From Chloroflexota bacterium (lineage in GTDB: Bacteria > Chloroflexota > UBA11872 > VXOZ01), in assembly GCA_958295775.1 (NCBI GenBank), contig CATQHC010000002.1, positions 386,915 to 450,914 of the forward strand: a DNA stretch of 64,000 nt, written 5' to 3'. The notes under the pieces are model-generated. The model was not told the DNA's origin, ran no database searches, and saw only the letters and a list, made by a program, of their open reading frames with translations. The translations under genes and the position numbers were made by a program. Each line of letters opens with the position of its first letter. Within the stretch, counting starts at the first letter, position 1. Below, one piece after another: positions 34,394-43,384 of this stretch.

Positions 34394-36136
34394 ATGCTTG
34401 CTAATCGGGGGCGAATTCTCGCGGCTGCTGAAGGCGGCGATCGGGAGGCATTTCTTGGGCTTTACGATCAGTTCTGCCCAATGCTCTATCGCTTCTTCTT
34501 CTGGCTCACTGGAAACGAGAGTGAGGCGCGCGAGCTTGTAGTTGCCACTTTTCGCCGGGCCTATGGCGCGTTCCGCAAACGGCCGCGCACCATGGTACTA
34601 GACACCTGGTTTTACCGGATGGCGGTAAAGACTTTCCTGGCATCCGCGCGCTGGCAGAGGCTGGTCCGCCGCGCGCCGGGTCCGGTGGAGTTCGAGGACC
34701 GCACCATGGACTGGCGCAGGGCTGTGATTGCGCTGCCGCCGCGCTTGCGCGTCGTTTTGCTGCTCATCCTGGCTGAAGGCATGCCGCAGAGCCAAACGGC
34801 AGAGGCCCTTGGCGTTTCGCTCGAAAGAGCTGAATCCTTGTTTGAACGGGCCCGCGCGGCGTACCGCCCGCCGGATCCGGACGCCGACCGTCCAGCAGTC
34901 GAGCGCGTCATGCGCCAATTGCGTGCGCCTCGTCCCGGCGCGACGTTGCGAGCTGAGGTCGCTGCCGCGCTTGGCGCCGGCGACACTTCGTTGAGAATTC
35001 GGCTGCTGCAGGGCGGGATTGGGCTGATGGTGATCTTGCTCGCGGTGTCCGTTGGTTTTTCTCTCTTTCGCGGCGATGAGGAATCAGTGGCGTTACCGGA
35101 AGGGGCCGATGCCGAGCCAAAAACAATTGTTGTGCTTGGTACGGCTGACATTGGTGCGCTCCTCGCCTTCAATGCCAACGACTTGAGACCGTCGTCCCTC
35201 ACGGGAGTGGGTAATGTGCCGCGGGCACTCGCCCTCACTGCGGATAACAAGACTCTCTATGTCTTACAGGAAGACGGGCTACTCACCGTAGATGCACAGT
35301 CGCAACAAGTGGGCCCCATAGTTCAGTTGCCGGACCAGGACTGGAGCAGTTTGGCGGTTACGGGACTGTATGTGGTGCTTGGCTCGCACACTGCGACATC
35401 GCTCGTGACAATTGATGAAAGCAATGAGCTCTTGACAGACATTCCTCTCCCGTGGTCGGTTGACAGGCTGATGCCGCTCAGTGAGAGCGCCGTCCTTGCC
35501 GTGGCGACCGACCGAACGCAAATGGCGCGCGTTACATTGGATAACCAAACCGTGGGTGACGCCATAACCATTGGAGCTGGCTTGGTGATAGGCGCGGTTG
35601 TGCTTGCTGCTGATGGGCTTGCCGCCTACGTGACCACACCGGAGACTGACGAGATTTGGCGTGTTGATCTTGATTCGAGTCAGGTCATTCTCTTTGCTAC
35701 CACTCCGGCTGCTCGTGCCACGTATGGGCTACTCAGCGAAGACGGCGCAATCCTCTATCTGGGCAGCGAAGTGGGACCGATTGCCGATGAGCCAAGCGAA
35801 GACAGTGCTTCAGAGAGTTCGGATGTAAAGAGCAGTGTCCCGCCAAGCAAGGATTCATCAGAAGAGAATTCCGAGAATGAGGAGGCGGCAGAAGAGCCAG
35901 CGGCACCTGCGCTCTCGATGATAAATACGGTTGACGGCAGCGTGGAGCGTCAATTGTGGCAAGGCGGCGGCATCACCCAGATGGCTCTGGATCCTGAAAG
36001 AAACATCCTCTACGCCCTAGCACCGCATGCACGTGCGATTCTTATTTTGGATTCGCGCACGTTTCATGTGCGCAACGTAGTGCCGCTGCCAATGCGTGCC
36101 GTGATGTTCACTCTCGTAGCAAGTGAGACTAACTAA
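34394..36136 (+). CDS. ECF-type sigma factor fused to transmembrane segment and extracytoplasmic beta-propeller
   Basis: A 580-residue protein. Residues about 15-85 match sigma-70 region 2 (REAFLGLYDQFCPMLYRFFFWLTG, then FRRAYGAFRKRP) and 104-157 match region 4 (IALPPRLRVVLLLILAEGM...TAEALGVSLERAESLFERARA). A single membrane helix spans about 206-225. The remaining ~350 residues form repeated YVL/LYVLQ blades of a propeller outside the cell, interrupted at about 464-505 by an acidic Ser/Glu-rich linker. A typical ECF sigma is ~180 residues with no membrane part. No separate anti-sigma gene is adjacent, so the propeller may act as a built-in sensor. That last step is inference. Confidence 0.87.
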   Translation: MLANRGRILAAAEGGDREAFLGLYDQFCPMLYRFFFWLTGNESEARELVVATFRRAYGAFRKRPRTMVLDTWFYRMAVKTFLASARWQRLVRRAPGPVEFEDRTMDWRRAVIALPPRLRVVLLLILAEGMPQSQTAEALGVSLERAESLFERARAAYRPPDPDADRPAVERVMRQLRAPRPGATLRAEVAAALGAGDTSLRIRLLQGGIGLMVILLAVSVGFSLFRGDEESVALPEGADAEPKTIVVLGTADIGALLAFNANDLRPSSLTGVGNVPRALALTADNKTLYVLQEDGLLTVDAQSQQVGPIVQLPDQDWSSLAVTGLYVVLGSHTATSLVTIDESNELLTDIPLPWSVDRLMPLSESAVLAVATDRTQMARVTLDNQTVGDAITIGAGLVIGAVVLAADGLAAYVTTPETDEIWRVDLDSSQVILFATTPAARATYGLLSEDGAILYLGSEVGPIADEPSEDSASESSDVKSSVPPSKDSSEENSENEEAAEEPAAPALSMINTVDGSVERQLWQGGGITQMALDPERNILYALAPHARAILILDSRTFHVRNVVPLPMRAVMFTLVASETN

Positions 36137-36188
36137 ACAGACTCATCGATCGGAGGGGTTATTGTCTCTTTTCGTCCGACCTTGCCGC

Positions 36189-36980
36189 TCAGGCAGAATT
36201 CCAAGTCTCGCGAATGTAGGCGGCGCACTCCTTATAGCCGAATTCCGGTGTTCCTTGACGGGGACACTCAAGCGCGAAGGCGCCGCCGAAGCCTGCCTGT
36301 TTGAGCACGCGAAATGCCGGCGCAAAGTCGGTGTGGCCACAGCCTGGCAGATCGCGGTTGCTATCGGCTAAATGCACATGATTGACATACGCCAAATGCT
36401 CGGCAAGGCTGGCGGCGACATTCGCCTCCTCGATGTGCATGTGAAAGAAATCTGCCATGATCCGAACGCTCGGATGATTCACCCGCTGGCAAATCGCCGC
36501 GCCATGTGCGAGTGTGTTGAGGAAATGCGTTTCATAGCGGTTGAGCGGTTCCATGACCAAGGTTACCCCGTGATTTGCCGCAATTGCTCCAATTTCGGGC
36601 AGTATCGAATCCAACAGGGTCTCTTCCAGTTCTATTGCGGAGCGCCAGGGGGTCAAATTGGGCAGACGCGGGGGGCCAAAGACAGGCACTATGATTACTG
36701 CGCACACGCCGCATTCCTCGGCCAACGCACAGACGTCTCTCACTTTCTCAACTTGCGCCTGGCGTGCCGCCGGGTCCGCCGAGAGCAAGTCGCGCGTGCG
36801 GCCGCGCATGCTCGGCGCGACGATCCCGGTCTCTGCCATGGCCTGTTTGAGCGCAGCAAGCTCCTGCGCCGCCACATCAGGGAAGAGTTCTATGCCGTCG
36901 TAACCGTTAGCGCGCAGGAATTGGAGTTTTTCGCCATAGCCAGCGCCAGGTATCATATTCTCCGAAACAGCAAGAAGCAC
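36189..36980 (-). CDS. Sugar phosphate isomerase/epimerase-like TIM-barrel protein
   Basis: A 263-residue xylose-isomerase-like TIM barrel (AP endonuclease 2 family). Visible are ANGYDGIELFPD, a strand ending VTLVMEPLNRYETHFLNT with the metal-binding Glu, IMADFFHMHIEE with Asp and His ligands, and VNHVHLADSNRDLPGCGHTD with two further ligands. These fit a divalent-metal isomerase or epimerase of sugars or sugar acids. The GTG at 36980 has AGGAGG 6-7 bases upstream and is far better than the ATG at 37025. It is divergent from an SDR gene 100 bases away. Confidence 0.91.
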   Translation of the reverse strand: MLLAVSENMIPGAGYGEKLQFLRANGYDGIELFPDVAAQELAALKQAMAETGIVAPSMRGRTRDLLSADPAARQAQVEKVRDVCALAEECGVCAVIIVPVFGPPRLPNLTPWRSAIELEETLLDSILPEIGAIAANHGVTLVMEPLNRYETHFLNTLAHGAAICQRVNHPSVRIMADFFHMHIEEANVAASLAEHLAYVNHVHLADSNRDLPGCGHTDFAPAFRVLKQAGFGGAFALECPRQGTPEFGYKECAAYIRETWNSA

Positions 36981-37080
36981 GGAGTTCCTCCTCAATCGAG
37001 ATAAAGCATGTCCATGGCCGTACAACAGATGATCCGCGCACGTAGTGTAGCAGGCAGCCTACAGGGGAGCAATTAGGAGC

Positions 37081-37836
37081 GTGACCAAACTCCTGGCAGG
37101 CAAGGTGGCGATTGTCACCGGTGCGGCGCGCGGCATCGGCAAGGCTATTGCCCTGGCGCTGGCCCGCGATGGGGCGCACATTGTGCTCCATTACAACCGG
37201 TCGGAGCAACTGTCAGAAGCAGCAAGCCACGCGATTGCAGCGCAAGGTGTTCGTGTCGCGCCAATTAGAGCCGACCTGCAGGACTTGTCTGCCGCGCGCG
37301 AGATCGTCGCAGCGGCAATCGATGAATTTGGCAAAGTCGACATACTCGTCAACAACGCGGGGGTATTCAGCAGCAAGTCCGCGTTGGAAATTTCCCAACG
37401 AGACTGGCAGCGCATGCATGCGATCAATCTCCAAAGTCCGTTTCTGCTTTGCCAGGCAGCCGCGCGCGTGATGCAACCGCCAGCAGGCGGCGTGATTCTC
37501 AATATCGCATCAGGGGGCGGAATCAGCCCGCACCCGGCCTATGAGGTCGGCGCGCACTACGCGACCGCGAAAGCAGGATTGGTGATACTTACAAAACGTC
37601 TGGCGCACGAATGGGCGCCGGCAATTCGCGTCAATTGCATCACGCCGGGGATGATTGACTCCAAGGCGACGCCATTCCCGGATGCTCGGAAGCGTAAAGT
37701 CATGCCGCACATTCCCTTGTCCCGCCTCGGAACTGTGGAGGATGTTGCGGATGCGGCCGTATTTCTTTGCTCAGACCAAAGCGCGTACATGACGGGCCAA
37801 GTAATAAACGTAGACGGCGGCATCCTCATGCCATAA
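37081..37836 (+). CDS. Short-chain dehydrogenase/reductase
   Basis: A 251-residue classical SDR with VTGAARGIGKAIA, the NNAGVFSSK motif, NIASGGGISPHP with the catalytic Ser nearby, YATAKAGLVILTKRLA for the YxxxK pair, and the C-terminal SDQSAYMTGQVINVDGG. Such enzymes are often 3-oxoacyl reductases or sugar/polyol dehydrogenases. The GTG start has GGGGAG and AGGAG upstream, one quite close. It shares a promoter region with the divergent isomerase gene and probably joins it in the same sugar pathway. Confidence 0.94.
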   Translation: MTKLLAGKVAIVTGAARGIGKAIALALARDGAHIVLHYNRSEQLSEAASHAIAAQGVRVAPIRADLQDLSAAREIVAAAIDEFGKVDILVNNAGVFSSKSALEISQRDWQRMHAINLQSPFLLCQAAARVMQPPAGGVILNIASGGGISPHPAYEVGAHYATAKAGLVILTKRLAHEWAPAIRVNCITPGMIDSKATPFPDARKRKVMPHIPLSRLGTVEDVADAAVFLCSDQSAYMTGQVINVDGGILMP

Positions 37837-37917
37837 CGCCGCTAGATATATAGTGGCAATAAACAATACGCACATCACAGTAATGTGCAACCGTGCCCGT
37901 CCGAGTGGAAAAGTGCT

Positions 37918-37949
37918 TTGAGTGACTGTTAGAGTCACTTTGCTATAGT
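37918..37949 (+). promoter_or_regulatory. Perfect inverted repeat within a putative promoter
   Basis: AGTGACT-GTTAG-AGTCACT (37921-37939) is a perfect 7-base inverted repeat. A TATAGT hexamer follows at 37944-37949 and TTGAGT begins at 37918, though the 20-base spacing is long. It lies about 60 bases upstream of the Ldh2-type dehydrogenase gene and could be its operator. Confidence 0.45.
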
Positions 37950-38007
37950 CGAGTAAGTTACGTGAAATGCCCCACAACCTAGGGAGAATACTAGTGAGTA
38001 CTGTGCT

Positions 38008-39042
38008 ATGAGCGACGAACGCACAATTGCGATCGAGGACCTTGAGAGATTTTGCGCCGATGCGTTTGCGGCCATGGGTGTGGCGCGCAGAAGTGCGGAA
38101 TTACTCGGGGGAATACTCGTAGAAGCGGAGTTACGCGGCCACGCCAGTCATGGCGTGCGGCTGGCCCCCTACTACTGGCCGGTGGTACAGAGAGGAGCGA
38201 TCAACGCGAAACCGAAGGTACGCATGCTCCGGGAGTCGCCGATCAGCGTGTTGGTGGATGCCGATCACGGCTTTGGCGGCCTCACGTTCACGCGGGCGCT
38301 GGAACGCTGTCTCATCAAAGCAGGCGCCAGCGGCATTGGCGTGGCCGGTGTGTACAACTCTAGCCATCTATTCATACCGGCCCACTACGTGCTCCGCGCC
38401 GCCCGCCAGGGCTATATTGCCATCTGCACGTCAGTTGCCGAAGCGGTCATGTCACCCACCGGCGGCCTGGGCCGCGTGCTTGGCAACAACCCCTGGGCGT
38501 TCGGCATTCCCGTGGGAGACAGCGATCCGTTCGTGCTGGACATTGCCCCCTCCGCGTCGTTTGCGAAAGTCCGCATGCATGCGGCGGAAGACGCCCCGCT
38601 ACCGGATGGCTGGGCGCTGGACAAAGACGGCAATCCAACGACTGACCCCCACGCTGCTTTGGTTGGGACGCTTGTACCGCTGGGCGATCACAAAGGCTAC
38701 GGTCTCGCTATGGTCTCGGAGATTCTGGGTAGTGTCCTCACCGGCGGGGACTTCGGACCTGACAGCGGGCAAAGTGGGAAAGTCGGGCACTTTCTCTTGG
38801 TTCTGGATCCGAGCTTGTTCATGGCGCACCCTGACTTTGCGCAGCGAATGACCGAGTATGTGCACAGAATCAAGGCGTCGCCCTTACGTCCCGGTGTGGA
38901 CGAGATTTTCTATCCAGGCGAGCGAGCCGGGCGTTTGGAAAGGGAAGCGCGTGCGCGCGGTACCCATACGCTGTCTCGTACAGTCTGGGAACCTATGCGG
39001 CAACTGTCAGAGGAACTTGGCCTCGCCCTGCCGCTCCAATGA
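38008..39042 (+). CDS. Malate/L-lactate/ureidoglycolate dehydrogenase family (Ldh2) NAD(P)-dependent oxidoreductase
   Basis: A 344-residue member of the type-2 malate/L-lactate dehydrogenase family, which includes sulfolactate, 2,3-diketo-L-gulonate and delta-1-piperideine-2-carboxylate reductases. It shows ELRGHASHGVRLAPYY with the catalytic His, GVAGVYNSSHL, GGLGRVLGNNPWAFGIP and GDHKGYGLAMVSEIL with the cofactor-binding residues. Its length is normal. It follows an SDR and precedes a minus-strand isomerase/oxidoreductase operon. The substrate is a 2-hydroxy/2-keto acid. Confidence 0.94.
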   Translation: MSDERTIAIEDLERFCADAFAAMGVARRSAELLGGILVEAELRGHASHGVRLAPYYWPVVQRGAINAKPKVRMLRESPISVLVDADHGFGGLTFTRALERCLIKAGASGIGVAGVYNSSHLFIPAHYVLRAARQGYIAICTSVAEAVMSPTGGLGRVLGNNPWAFGIPVGDSDPFVLDIAPSASFAKVRMHAAEDAPLPDGWALDKDGNPTTDPHAALVGTLVPLGDHKGYGLAMVSEILGSVLTGGDFGPDSGQSGKVGHFLLVLDPSLFMAHPDFAQRMTEYVHRIKASPLRPGVDEIFYPGERAGRLEREARARGTHTLSRTVWEPMRQLSEELGLALPLQ

Positions 39043-39166
39043 TTCTGGTGAAAGCGGCGCTGAAACTTGGACGCGGCCCCTCAGCTTGCCGGCATGCTTC
39101 GCAATACGGCGCGGCAGTGTCCCAATTGCTGCAAGCGGGTCTGCTCTAGGTGGACGGAGCGTTCGC

Positions 39167-39964
39167 CTATTCCAAGCCCAACTCTTGTTCAACCCGCTGA
39201 CAGTACGAGCGCCCCGCCTGGAGCGCCACGATGGCGTCTTCTGTGCGTTCGTACTCCAAGCCTTGGGCGAAGACGCAGAGCGGGTCACGATAGCCAATTT
39301 CGTGCAGCGCGCGAAACATGGCATGGAAGTCGATCACGCCGGTACCGGGCATCTGTTCCTGTGGGTCTTTCCAAAATTCGTCCGCGGTTGGGCCCCAATC
39401 CCACGCATAGAAAAGCGAGATGCGATCGCGGACTACGTGAATCGCTTCCGCAATGTCTTCTTGGGCCATGTGGACGTGAATCGGCGCGAAGGCGATGCCC
39501 AGAGCCGGACTCTCTATACGCTCCAATAGTTCCCGCATGGAAGCTATGCTATTGATGACCGATCCACGATGATTCTCAATGCCGATCTGAACGCCGAGTT
39601 CCTCCGCCCGGCGCACGAAGGGCAAGAAGCCTTGCACAAACTCCGCCACAGACTGGTCTTCCGGTCCGCTGCCGCGCACAAGCACCTTGCCGCCTAGCGT
39701 CGCCAGGTGCTCGAGCCGCGGGAGAATCATCTCATCGGAGCCCTTGCCGTACGCGGATATCGACCGGCATGAGAGTTTGTATTCAGCAAGCGTGCGCTTC
39801 ACGCTGTCGAGGTCGGGCTGTGTGTCAGCCGGAGGCAGGTGCGTGCACCGATTGGCTACCGACCAGATGTCAACTTGGCTGAAACCGGCTGCGTGCAGTG
39901 CCGCGCAGGCCTCCGCAAAAGAGCGCTCGGCAAAGGCGACGCTGGCTGCAAAGTAATCAAACAT
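39167..39964 (-). CDS. Sugar phosphate isomerase/epimerase-like TIM-barrel protein
   Basis: A 265-residue xylose-isomerase-like TIM barrel. AALHAAGFSQVDIWS is the usual early strand-helix, GVQIGIENHRGSVINS carries the metal-binding Glu, and IAFAPIHVHMAQED has His ligands where D-x-x-H is more usual. Its start overlaps the stop of the upstream Gfo/Idh/MocA gene by 8 bases (ATGTTTGA), so the two are translationally coupled and likely act on the same sugar or inositol. Confidence 0.9.
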   Translation of the reverse strand: MFDYFAASVAFAERSFAEACAALHAAGFSQVDIWSVANRCTHLPPADTQPDLDSVKRTLAEYKLSCRSISAYGKGSDEMILPRLEHLATLGGKVLVRGSGPEDQSVAEFVQGFLPFVRRAEELGVQIGIENHRGSVINSIASMRELLERIESPALGIAFAPIHVHMAQEDIAEAIHVVRDRISLFYAWDWGPTADEFWKDPQEQMPGTGVIDFHAMFRALHEIGYRDPLCVFAQGLEYERTEDAIVALQAGRSYCQRVEQELGLE

Positions 39965-41006
39965 GAATGCCCTCCGGCTTAAGCGATTGCATGGGCGAAT
40001 CCTCCCAGGCGGGCAACGGCCACGTCACCACCTCTCTGGCTAATGTGGACGCGCAGAGCGCTTCGATCATCTCAAAGCTGTAGAGCGGCCGGATGCCCCC
40101 CGCGGGCGGGTCGTAGGTGGGATCTTCGTGAGCGCGGAGCACTGACTGTGAGAGCCTCATCTGGGAACCGGCGAGGTTTGCCGGGTCGGTCCAGCGCTCC
40201 GGCCAACTGGTGGGTTCGGTCTCGCCCTTGCGCCAGACCCGCGTGCCGTTGGGGAGGTCTACCTGACCGCGACCTTCAGTGCCCCACACCCGCAGTTGCA
40301 GGCGCATCCACGAATCTTCGCGTCCCAACAACTGGGGCGCCTCGTCACCCATCTGCACATAGGCCGCGATGTCATTTGGGAACCGGAACTGTCCCAACGT
40401 ATAGCGGGGACCGGCGTGCGCGCCGGCATAGTCACGCCAACCGACGCTCTGGCCGATGGCCCAAAGCGGCTGCACGTCCCCGCCAAATTGCAGGACCATG
40501 TCCAGGACGTGGGTCCCTTGGCTGGCAAGGTTGCCGTAAGATGACGCGTCGATGCGTTCGATAGTGCCAAGTTCGCCCTGCGCGCACATGGCCGCCAGGC
40601 GTTGCCACTCGGTGAGGTGACGCTTCTGGTGATTAATGACCAAGGGAATCTTGTTTTCGGCGCAGGCGCGGTGGATACGGTGCGCTTCGCCCAGGCTGAG
40701 CGCCATCGGCTTCTCGCACAAAATGCCCTTGATGCCCGCCTCCACGGCCGCGACTACGACCGGTTCGCGCAACTCCGGCTTGGTCGAGATGGAGATGAAG
40801 TCAAGCTCGGCATGCTCCAGCATACTTTTGAAATCAGAATACCGTTGCTGCGGGGATACGCCGTGCGTGTCTCCCAGCGCATCACGCCGTTCTTGAATTG
40901 GATCGGCAACCGCCGCGATTGCCGCGCCTTCATTTCCCACCCAACCCTTGGCATGCGCGGTCGATCGCGCACCGCAGCCAACGATTCCAACGCGGTAGGT
41001 CGGCAT
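39957..41006 (-). CDS. Gfo/Idh/MocA family NAD(P)-dependent oxidoreductase
   Basis: A 349-residue dehydrogenase. VGIVGCGARSTAHAKG is the Rossmann motif, ILCEKPMALSLGEAHR includes the catalytic Lys, and SYGNLASQGTHVLDMVLQFGG is in the C-terminal domain with the usual His. AGGAG lies 6 bases before the ATG at 41006, so the longer frame to 41252 is rejected. It is the first gene of an operon with the TIM-barrel protein. The substrate is unknown. Confidence 0.93.
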   Translation of the reverse strand: MPTYRVGIVGCGARSTAHAKGWVGNEGAAIAAVADPIQERRDALGDTHGVSPQQRYSDFKSMLEHAELDFISISTKPELREPVVVAAVEAGIKGILCEKPMALSLGEAHRIHRACAENKIPLVINHQKRHLTEWQRLAAMCAQGELGTIERIDASSYGNLASQGTHVLDMVLQFGGDVQPLWAIGQSVGWRDYAGAHAGPRYTLGQFRFPNDIAAYVQMGDEAPQLLGREDSWMRLQLRVWGTEGRGQVDLPNGTRVWRKGETEPTSWPERWTDPANLAGSQMRLSQSVLRAHEDPTYDPPAGGIRPLYSFEMIEALCASTLAREVVTWPLPAWEDSPMQSLKPEGIHV

Positions 41007-41226
41007 TCTCTGCTCCTGTTTGATGAGGCCATGATGGTCAAGCGTATCGGACTTGGGCCGTATTGTACGTTGCAGCGTATGGATGAGCAAGCTATGCAAG
41101 AGAAATTCTTGCACAAACAATCGCCGTATTGTACACGCTGCAGGGCTGGATGGGACCGGTGCCAGAGAGGCCCACTCACTGAGAAACGGGCCGCCGTTGT
41201 GGGGGCCTACGAGCCAATTGATACGA

Positions 41227-41823
41227 TTAGCGGCGGGGCGGCCGTGAGGCATGGCGGCTGTCTCTCACAGTGAAGCGCCATGGCCGGCTCGCAGCAGAGG
41301 AAGCCGGATTGAGGCCGATGCGTGGGCTGGAGACAATTTCATGGTGCGACAGCGGCGGACTTCCCCACTCCAGCCAAAGTGCATCCCCGTCGAGCGGAAC
41401 GCCGTTGAGTTGCCGATCAATGCAGAGCGCAGCGCAAAGCCTGGCCGGGCCGTCGGTGCGGCTTGCAATGTTTTCCACCGGCTCGAGGGCACGAATGAGT
41501 ATTGCCCCTGCCTCGTTCTCAATTCCCGTGACGATGTTAACACAGTGGTGCATGCCGTAGACGAAGTAGACATAAGCAAGCCCCCCGGCGTCGAACATCA
41601 CGGAGTTGCGCGGTGTCTTGCCGCGGTACGCGTGGCTTGCGGGATCGTCGCTGCCGCCGTAGGCTTCGACCTCAACGATTCTCCCGCGCATTGTGGTCCC
41701 CGCGTTATGCCGCACCAACACCATTCCCAAAGCGACTCGTGCCATTGTGAGCACGGGGCCACGCCAGAAGTCACTGGGCACCTTGGTCTGATCAGCAGAG
41801 ATTGATTCCCGTTCCTCTTGCAT
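41227..41823 (-). CDS. 3-methyladenine DNA glycosylase (AAG/MPG family)
   Basis: A 198-residue DNA repair enzyme that removes alkylated purines. RGRIVEVEAYGGSDDPASHAYRGKTPRNSVMF carries the catalytic Glu and DNA-contacting residues, YVYFVYGMHHCVNIVTG is the core, and AILIRALEP and TDGPARLCAALCIDR are typical C-terminal motifs. The size is normal for bacterial MPG. It is divergent from the PfkB kinase gene. Confidence 0.95.
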   Translation of the reverse strand: MQEERESISADQTKVPSDFWRGPVLTMARVALGMVLVRHNAGTTMRGRIVEVEAYGGSDDPASHAYRGKTPRNSVMFDAGGLAYVYFVYGMHHCVNIVTGIENEAGAILIRALEPVENIASRTDGPARLCAALCIDRQLNGVPLDGDALWLEWGSPPLSHHEIVSSPRIGLNPASSAASRPWRFTVRDSRHASRPPRR

Positions 41824-41895
41824 TGGTTATCGCTCCCGCTCGTTGCAAGTATACTGTGCAGTAAGAAGTCGACAAACAGTCAGCGAAAATTTCCT

Positions 41896-42891
41896 ATGGC
41901 ACGAAACACTATTTTGAGCATGGGAGAGGCCCTCGCCGAGTTCACTCAGGTCGGGCCCCACGCCCAACTGGCAGAGGAAGGTGCCTATCGCGGTCCCTTT
42001 GCGAGCGGGGCGCCGCTGATCTTCGCCACGGCTGTTGCTCGCCTGGGCGGCAGCAGCGCCTTTCTCGGTACGGTTGGCAATGACGCTTTTGGTGAGACCG
42101 TCAGCAGCTTTCTGGTGAAGGAAGGTGTGGATGAGAGCGGTGTCGCGCGCAGCGCTGACCTGCCGACCTCGGCCTCATTTGTCGTAAATCATCCTGACGG
42201 CACCCGTTCCTTTTTCTTCCACATGCGGAATGGCGCGGCAGGTCAACCGCCGCCGTTGCCTGCGCCTGCGAGCCTACGAGAAGTCGCTTGGGTGCACATC
42301 AACGGATCTTGCCTGGCGATGAATGACGCATGGTGGAAGTATTGCATTCTGGTTGCGCGGCTTGTCCGCGAGGCCGGCGGACGCGTAAGCCTGGACCCGA
42401 ATATCCGCGCGGAACTCGCCAGTCCGGCGCAAATTCGCGCGCTGGTCGGGCCAGTCCTTGACGTGGCGAGCATTGTCTTTCCCAGTGGGGAGGAGGCGCA
42501 GTTAATCACTGGAGCGAATAGCGCCGCGGAGGCGTGTGCCACTCTGCGAGAAGGCACTCACAATGTCGCCGTCGTGCTCAAGCAGGGGCCGGCCGGTTGC
42601 ACCGTTTTCAGCGGCGAAGGTACGGTCTCGGTGCCTTCGTTTCCGGTCGAGGAAGTAGATGCTACCGGGGCCGGTGATACTTTTGATGCGGCATTCCTCT
42701 GGGCTTTGCAGCAGGGCGCATCTTTGGAGACGGCCGCGCTCTGGGCAAATGCAGCGGGTGCTCTTTCCGTAACAGTGACAGGGCCAATCGATGGTGCGCC
42801 AAACCGTGAGCACGTAGTGGCGTTCTTGCGCGCGCAGGGGCGGCAGGCGGCGGCGATAGAGCGGCTCCTGGCTGCTACGCAAACCACCTGA
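41896..42891 (+). CDS. PfkB family carbohydrate kinase
   Basis: A 331-residue ribokinase-fold kinase. The N-terminal ILSMGEALAEF, the PfkB signature 1 region (SGAPLIFATAVARLGGSSAFLGTVGNDAFG) and signature 2 (VDATGAGDTFDAAFLWAL), with the catalytic Asp, are all present. Such enzymes phosphorylate fructose, 2-keto-3-deoxygluconate or related sugars; the FLGTVGNDAFG context fits a fructokinase or KDG kinase. The ATG at 41896 is chosen over a frame extending to 41818 because the family start aligns there. The ribosome site is weak. Confidence 0.94.
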   Translation: MARNTILSMGEALAEFTQVGPHAQLAEEGAYRGPFASGAPLIFATAVARLGGSSAFLGTVGNDAFGETVSSFLVKEGVDESGVARSADLPTSASFVVNHPDGTRSFFFHMRNGAAGQPPPLPAPASLREVAWVHINGSCLAMNDAWWKYCILVARLVREAGGRVSLDPNIRAELASPAQIRALVGPVLDVASIVFPSGEEAQLITGANSAAEACATLREGTHNVAVVLKQGPAGCTVFSGEGTVSVPSFPVEEVDATGAGDTFDAAFLWALQQGASLETAALWANAAGALSVTVTGPIDGAPNREHVVAFLRAQGRQAAAIERLLAATQTT

Positions 42892-42918
42892 ACCCTATGG
42901 CCATATTAATCACAAGAA

Positions 42919-42955
42919 CGTGGCAGCCTTTTTTCGCTCACTTGCGGCTACCACG
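42919..42955. terminator. Hairpin between convergent genes
   Basis: CGTGGCAGCC (42919-42928) pairs with GGCTACCACG (42946-42955) with one mismatch; a run of six T follows the left arm inside the loop. It is in the gap between the PfkB kinase (+) and the response regulator (-), as expected for a bidirectional terminator, although the T tract is in the loop. Confidence 0.4.
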
Positions 42956-42997
42956 CTCTGCGATTCTCAGGGGGGCAAGAACTAAGCCTCTTGCCGC

Positions 42998-43384
42998 TTA
43001 CTTGTCGTCCATGGCGGCCACGAGGTGCACGCAATCCAAAAGAGTCTCGACGTCGAAGGGCTTTTGTAAGATCACGTCTACTTCGTCGCGGACCTTGTAA
43101 TTGACCCGCGTCGAGTAGTTCGACATCACAATGACGTGGGTCTTCTTGGCTTCCCAGTCGCCCTTGATCTCCTGGAGCAGCGTAATACCGTCGGCATCTG
43201 GGAGGGCAACATCCATAATCATTGTCTTAGGCTTCTCGGCCTTTAGAAACTTTATGATGTCGCGAGTCTGCCGCAAGTGGATCGAAAAATAGCCGTGATC
43301 GCGAAGCCGCCGCTCGATCTGGTCGATGAGCTCTGCATCATCTTCAAGAATCACAACTTTCCTGCTATCAAGGTCATTTGCCAT
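42998..43384 (-). CDS. Stand-alone response regulator receiver protein
   Basis: A 128-residue CheY-like receiver. It has the acidic pair in VVILEDDAELI, the phosphoacceptor Asp in MIMDVALPDADG, Ser of VIVMSNYS and the conserved Lys in VILQKPFDVETLL. There is no output domain. AGGAAGGA lies 7-8 bases before the ATG. No histidine kinase is adjacent; obg is upstream in the same direction. Confidence 0.93.
   Translation of the reverse strand: MANDLDSRKVVILEDDAELIDQIERRLRDHGYFSIHLRQTRDIIKFLKAEKPKTMIMDVALPDADGITLLQEIKGDWEAKKTHVIVMSNYSTRVNYKVRDEVDVILQKPFDVETLLDCVHLVAAMDDK

Noticed and set aside
40602-41273. 223-residue plus-strand open frame
   Set aside because: It lies antisense to the Gfo/Idh/MocA gene and has no recognisable domain.
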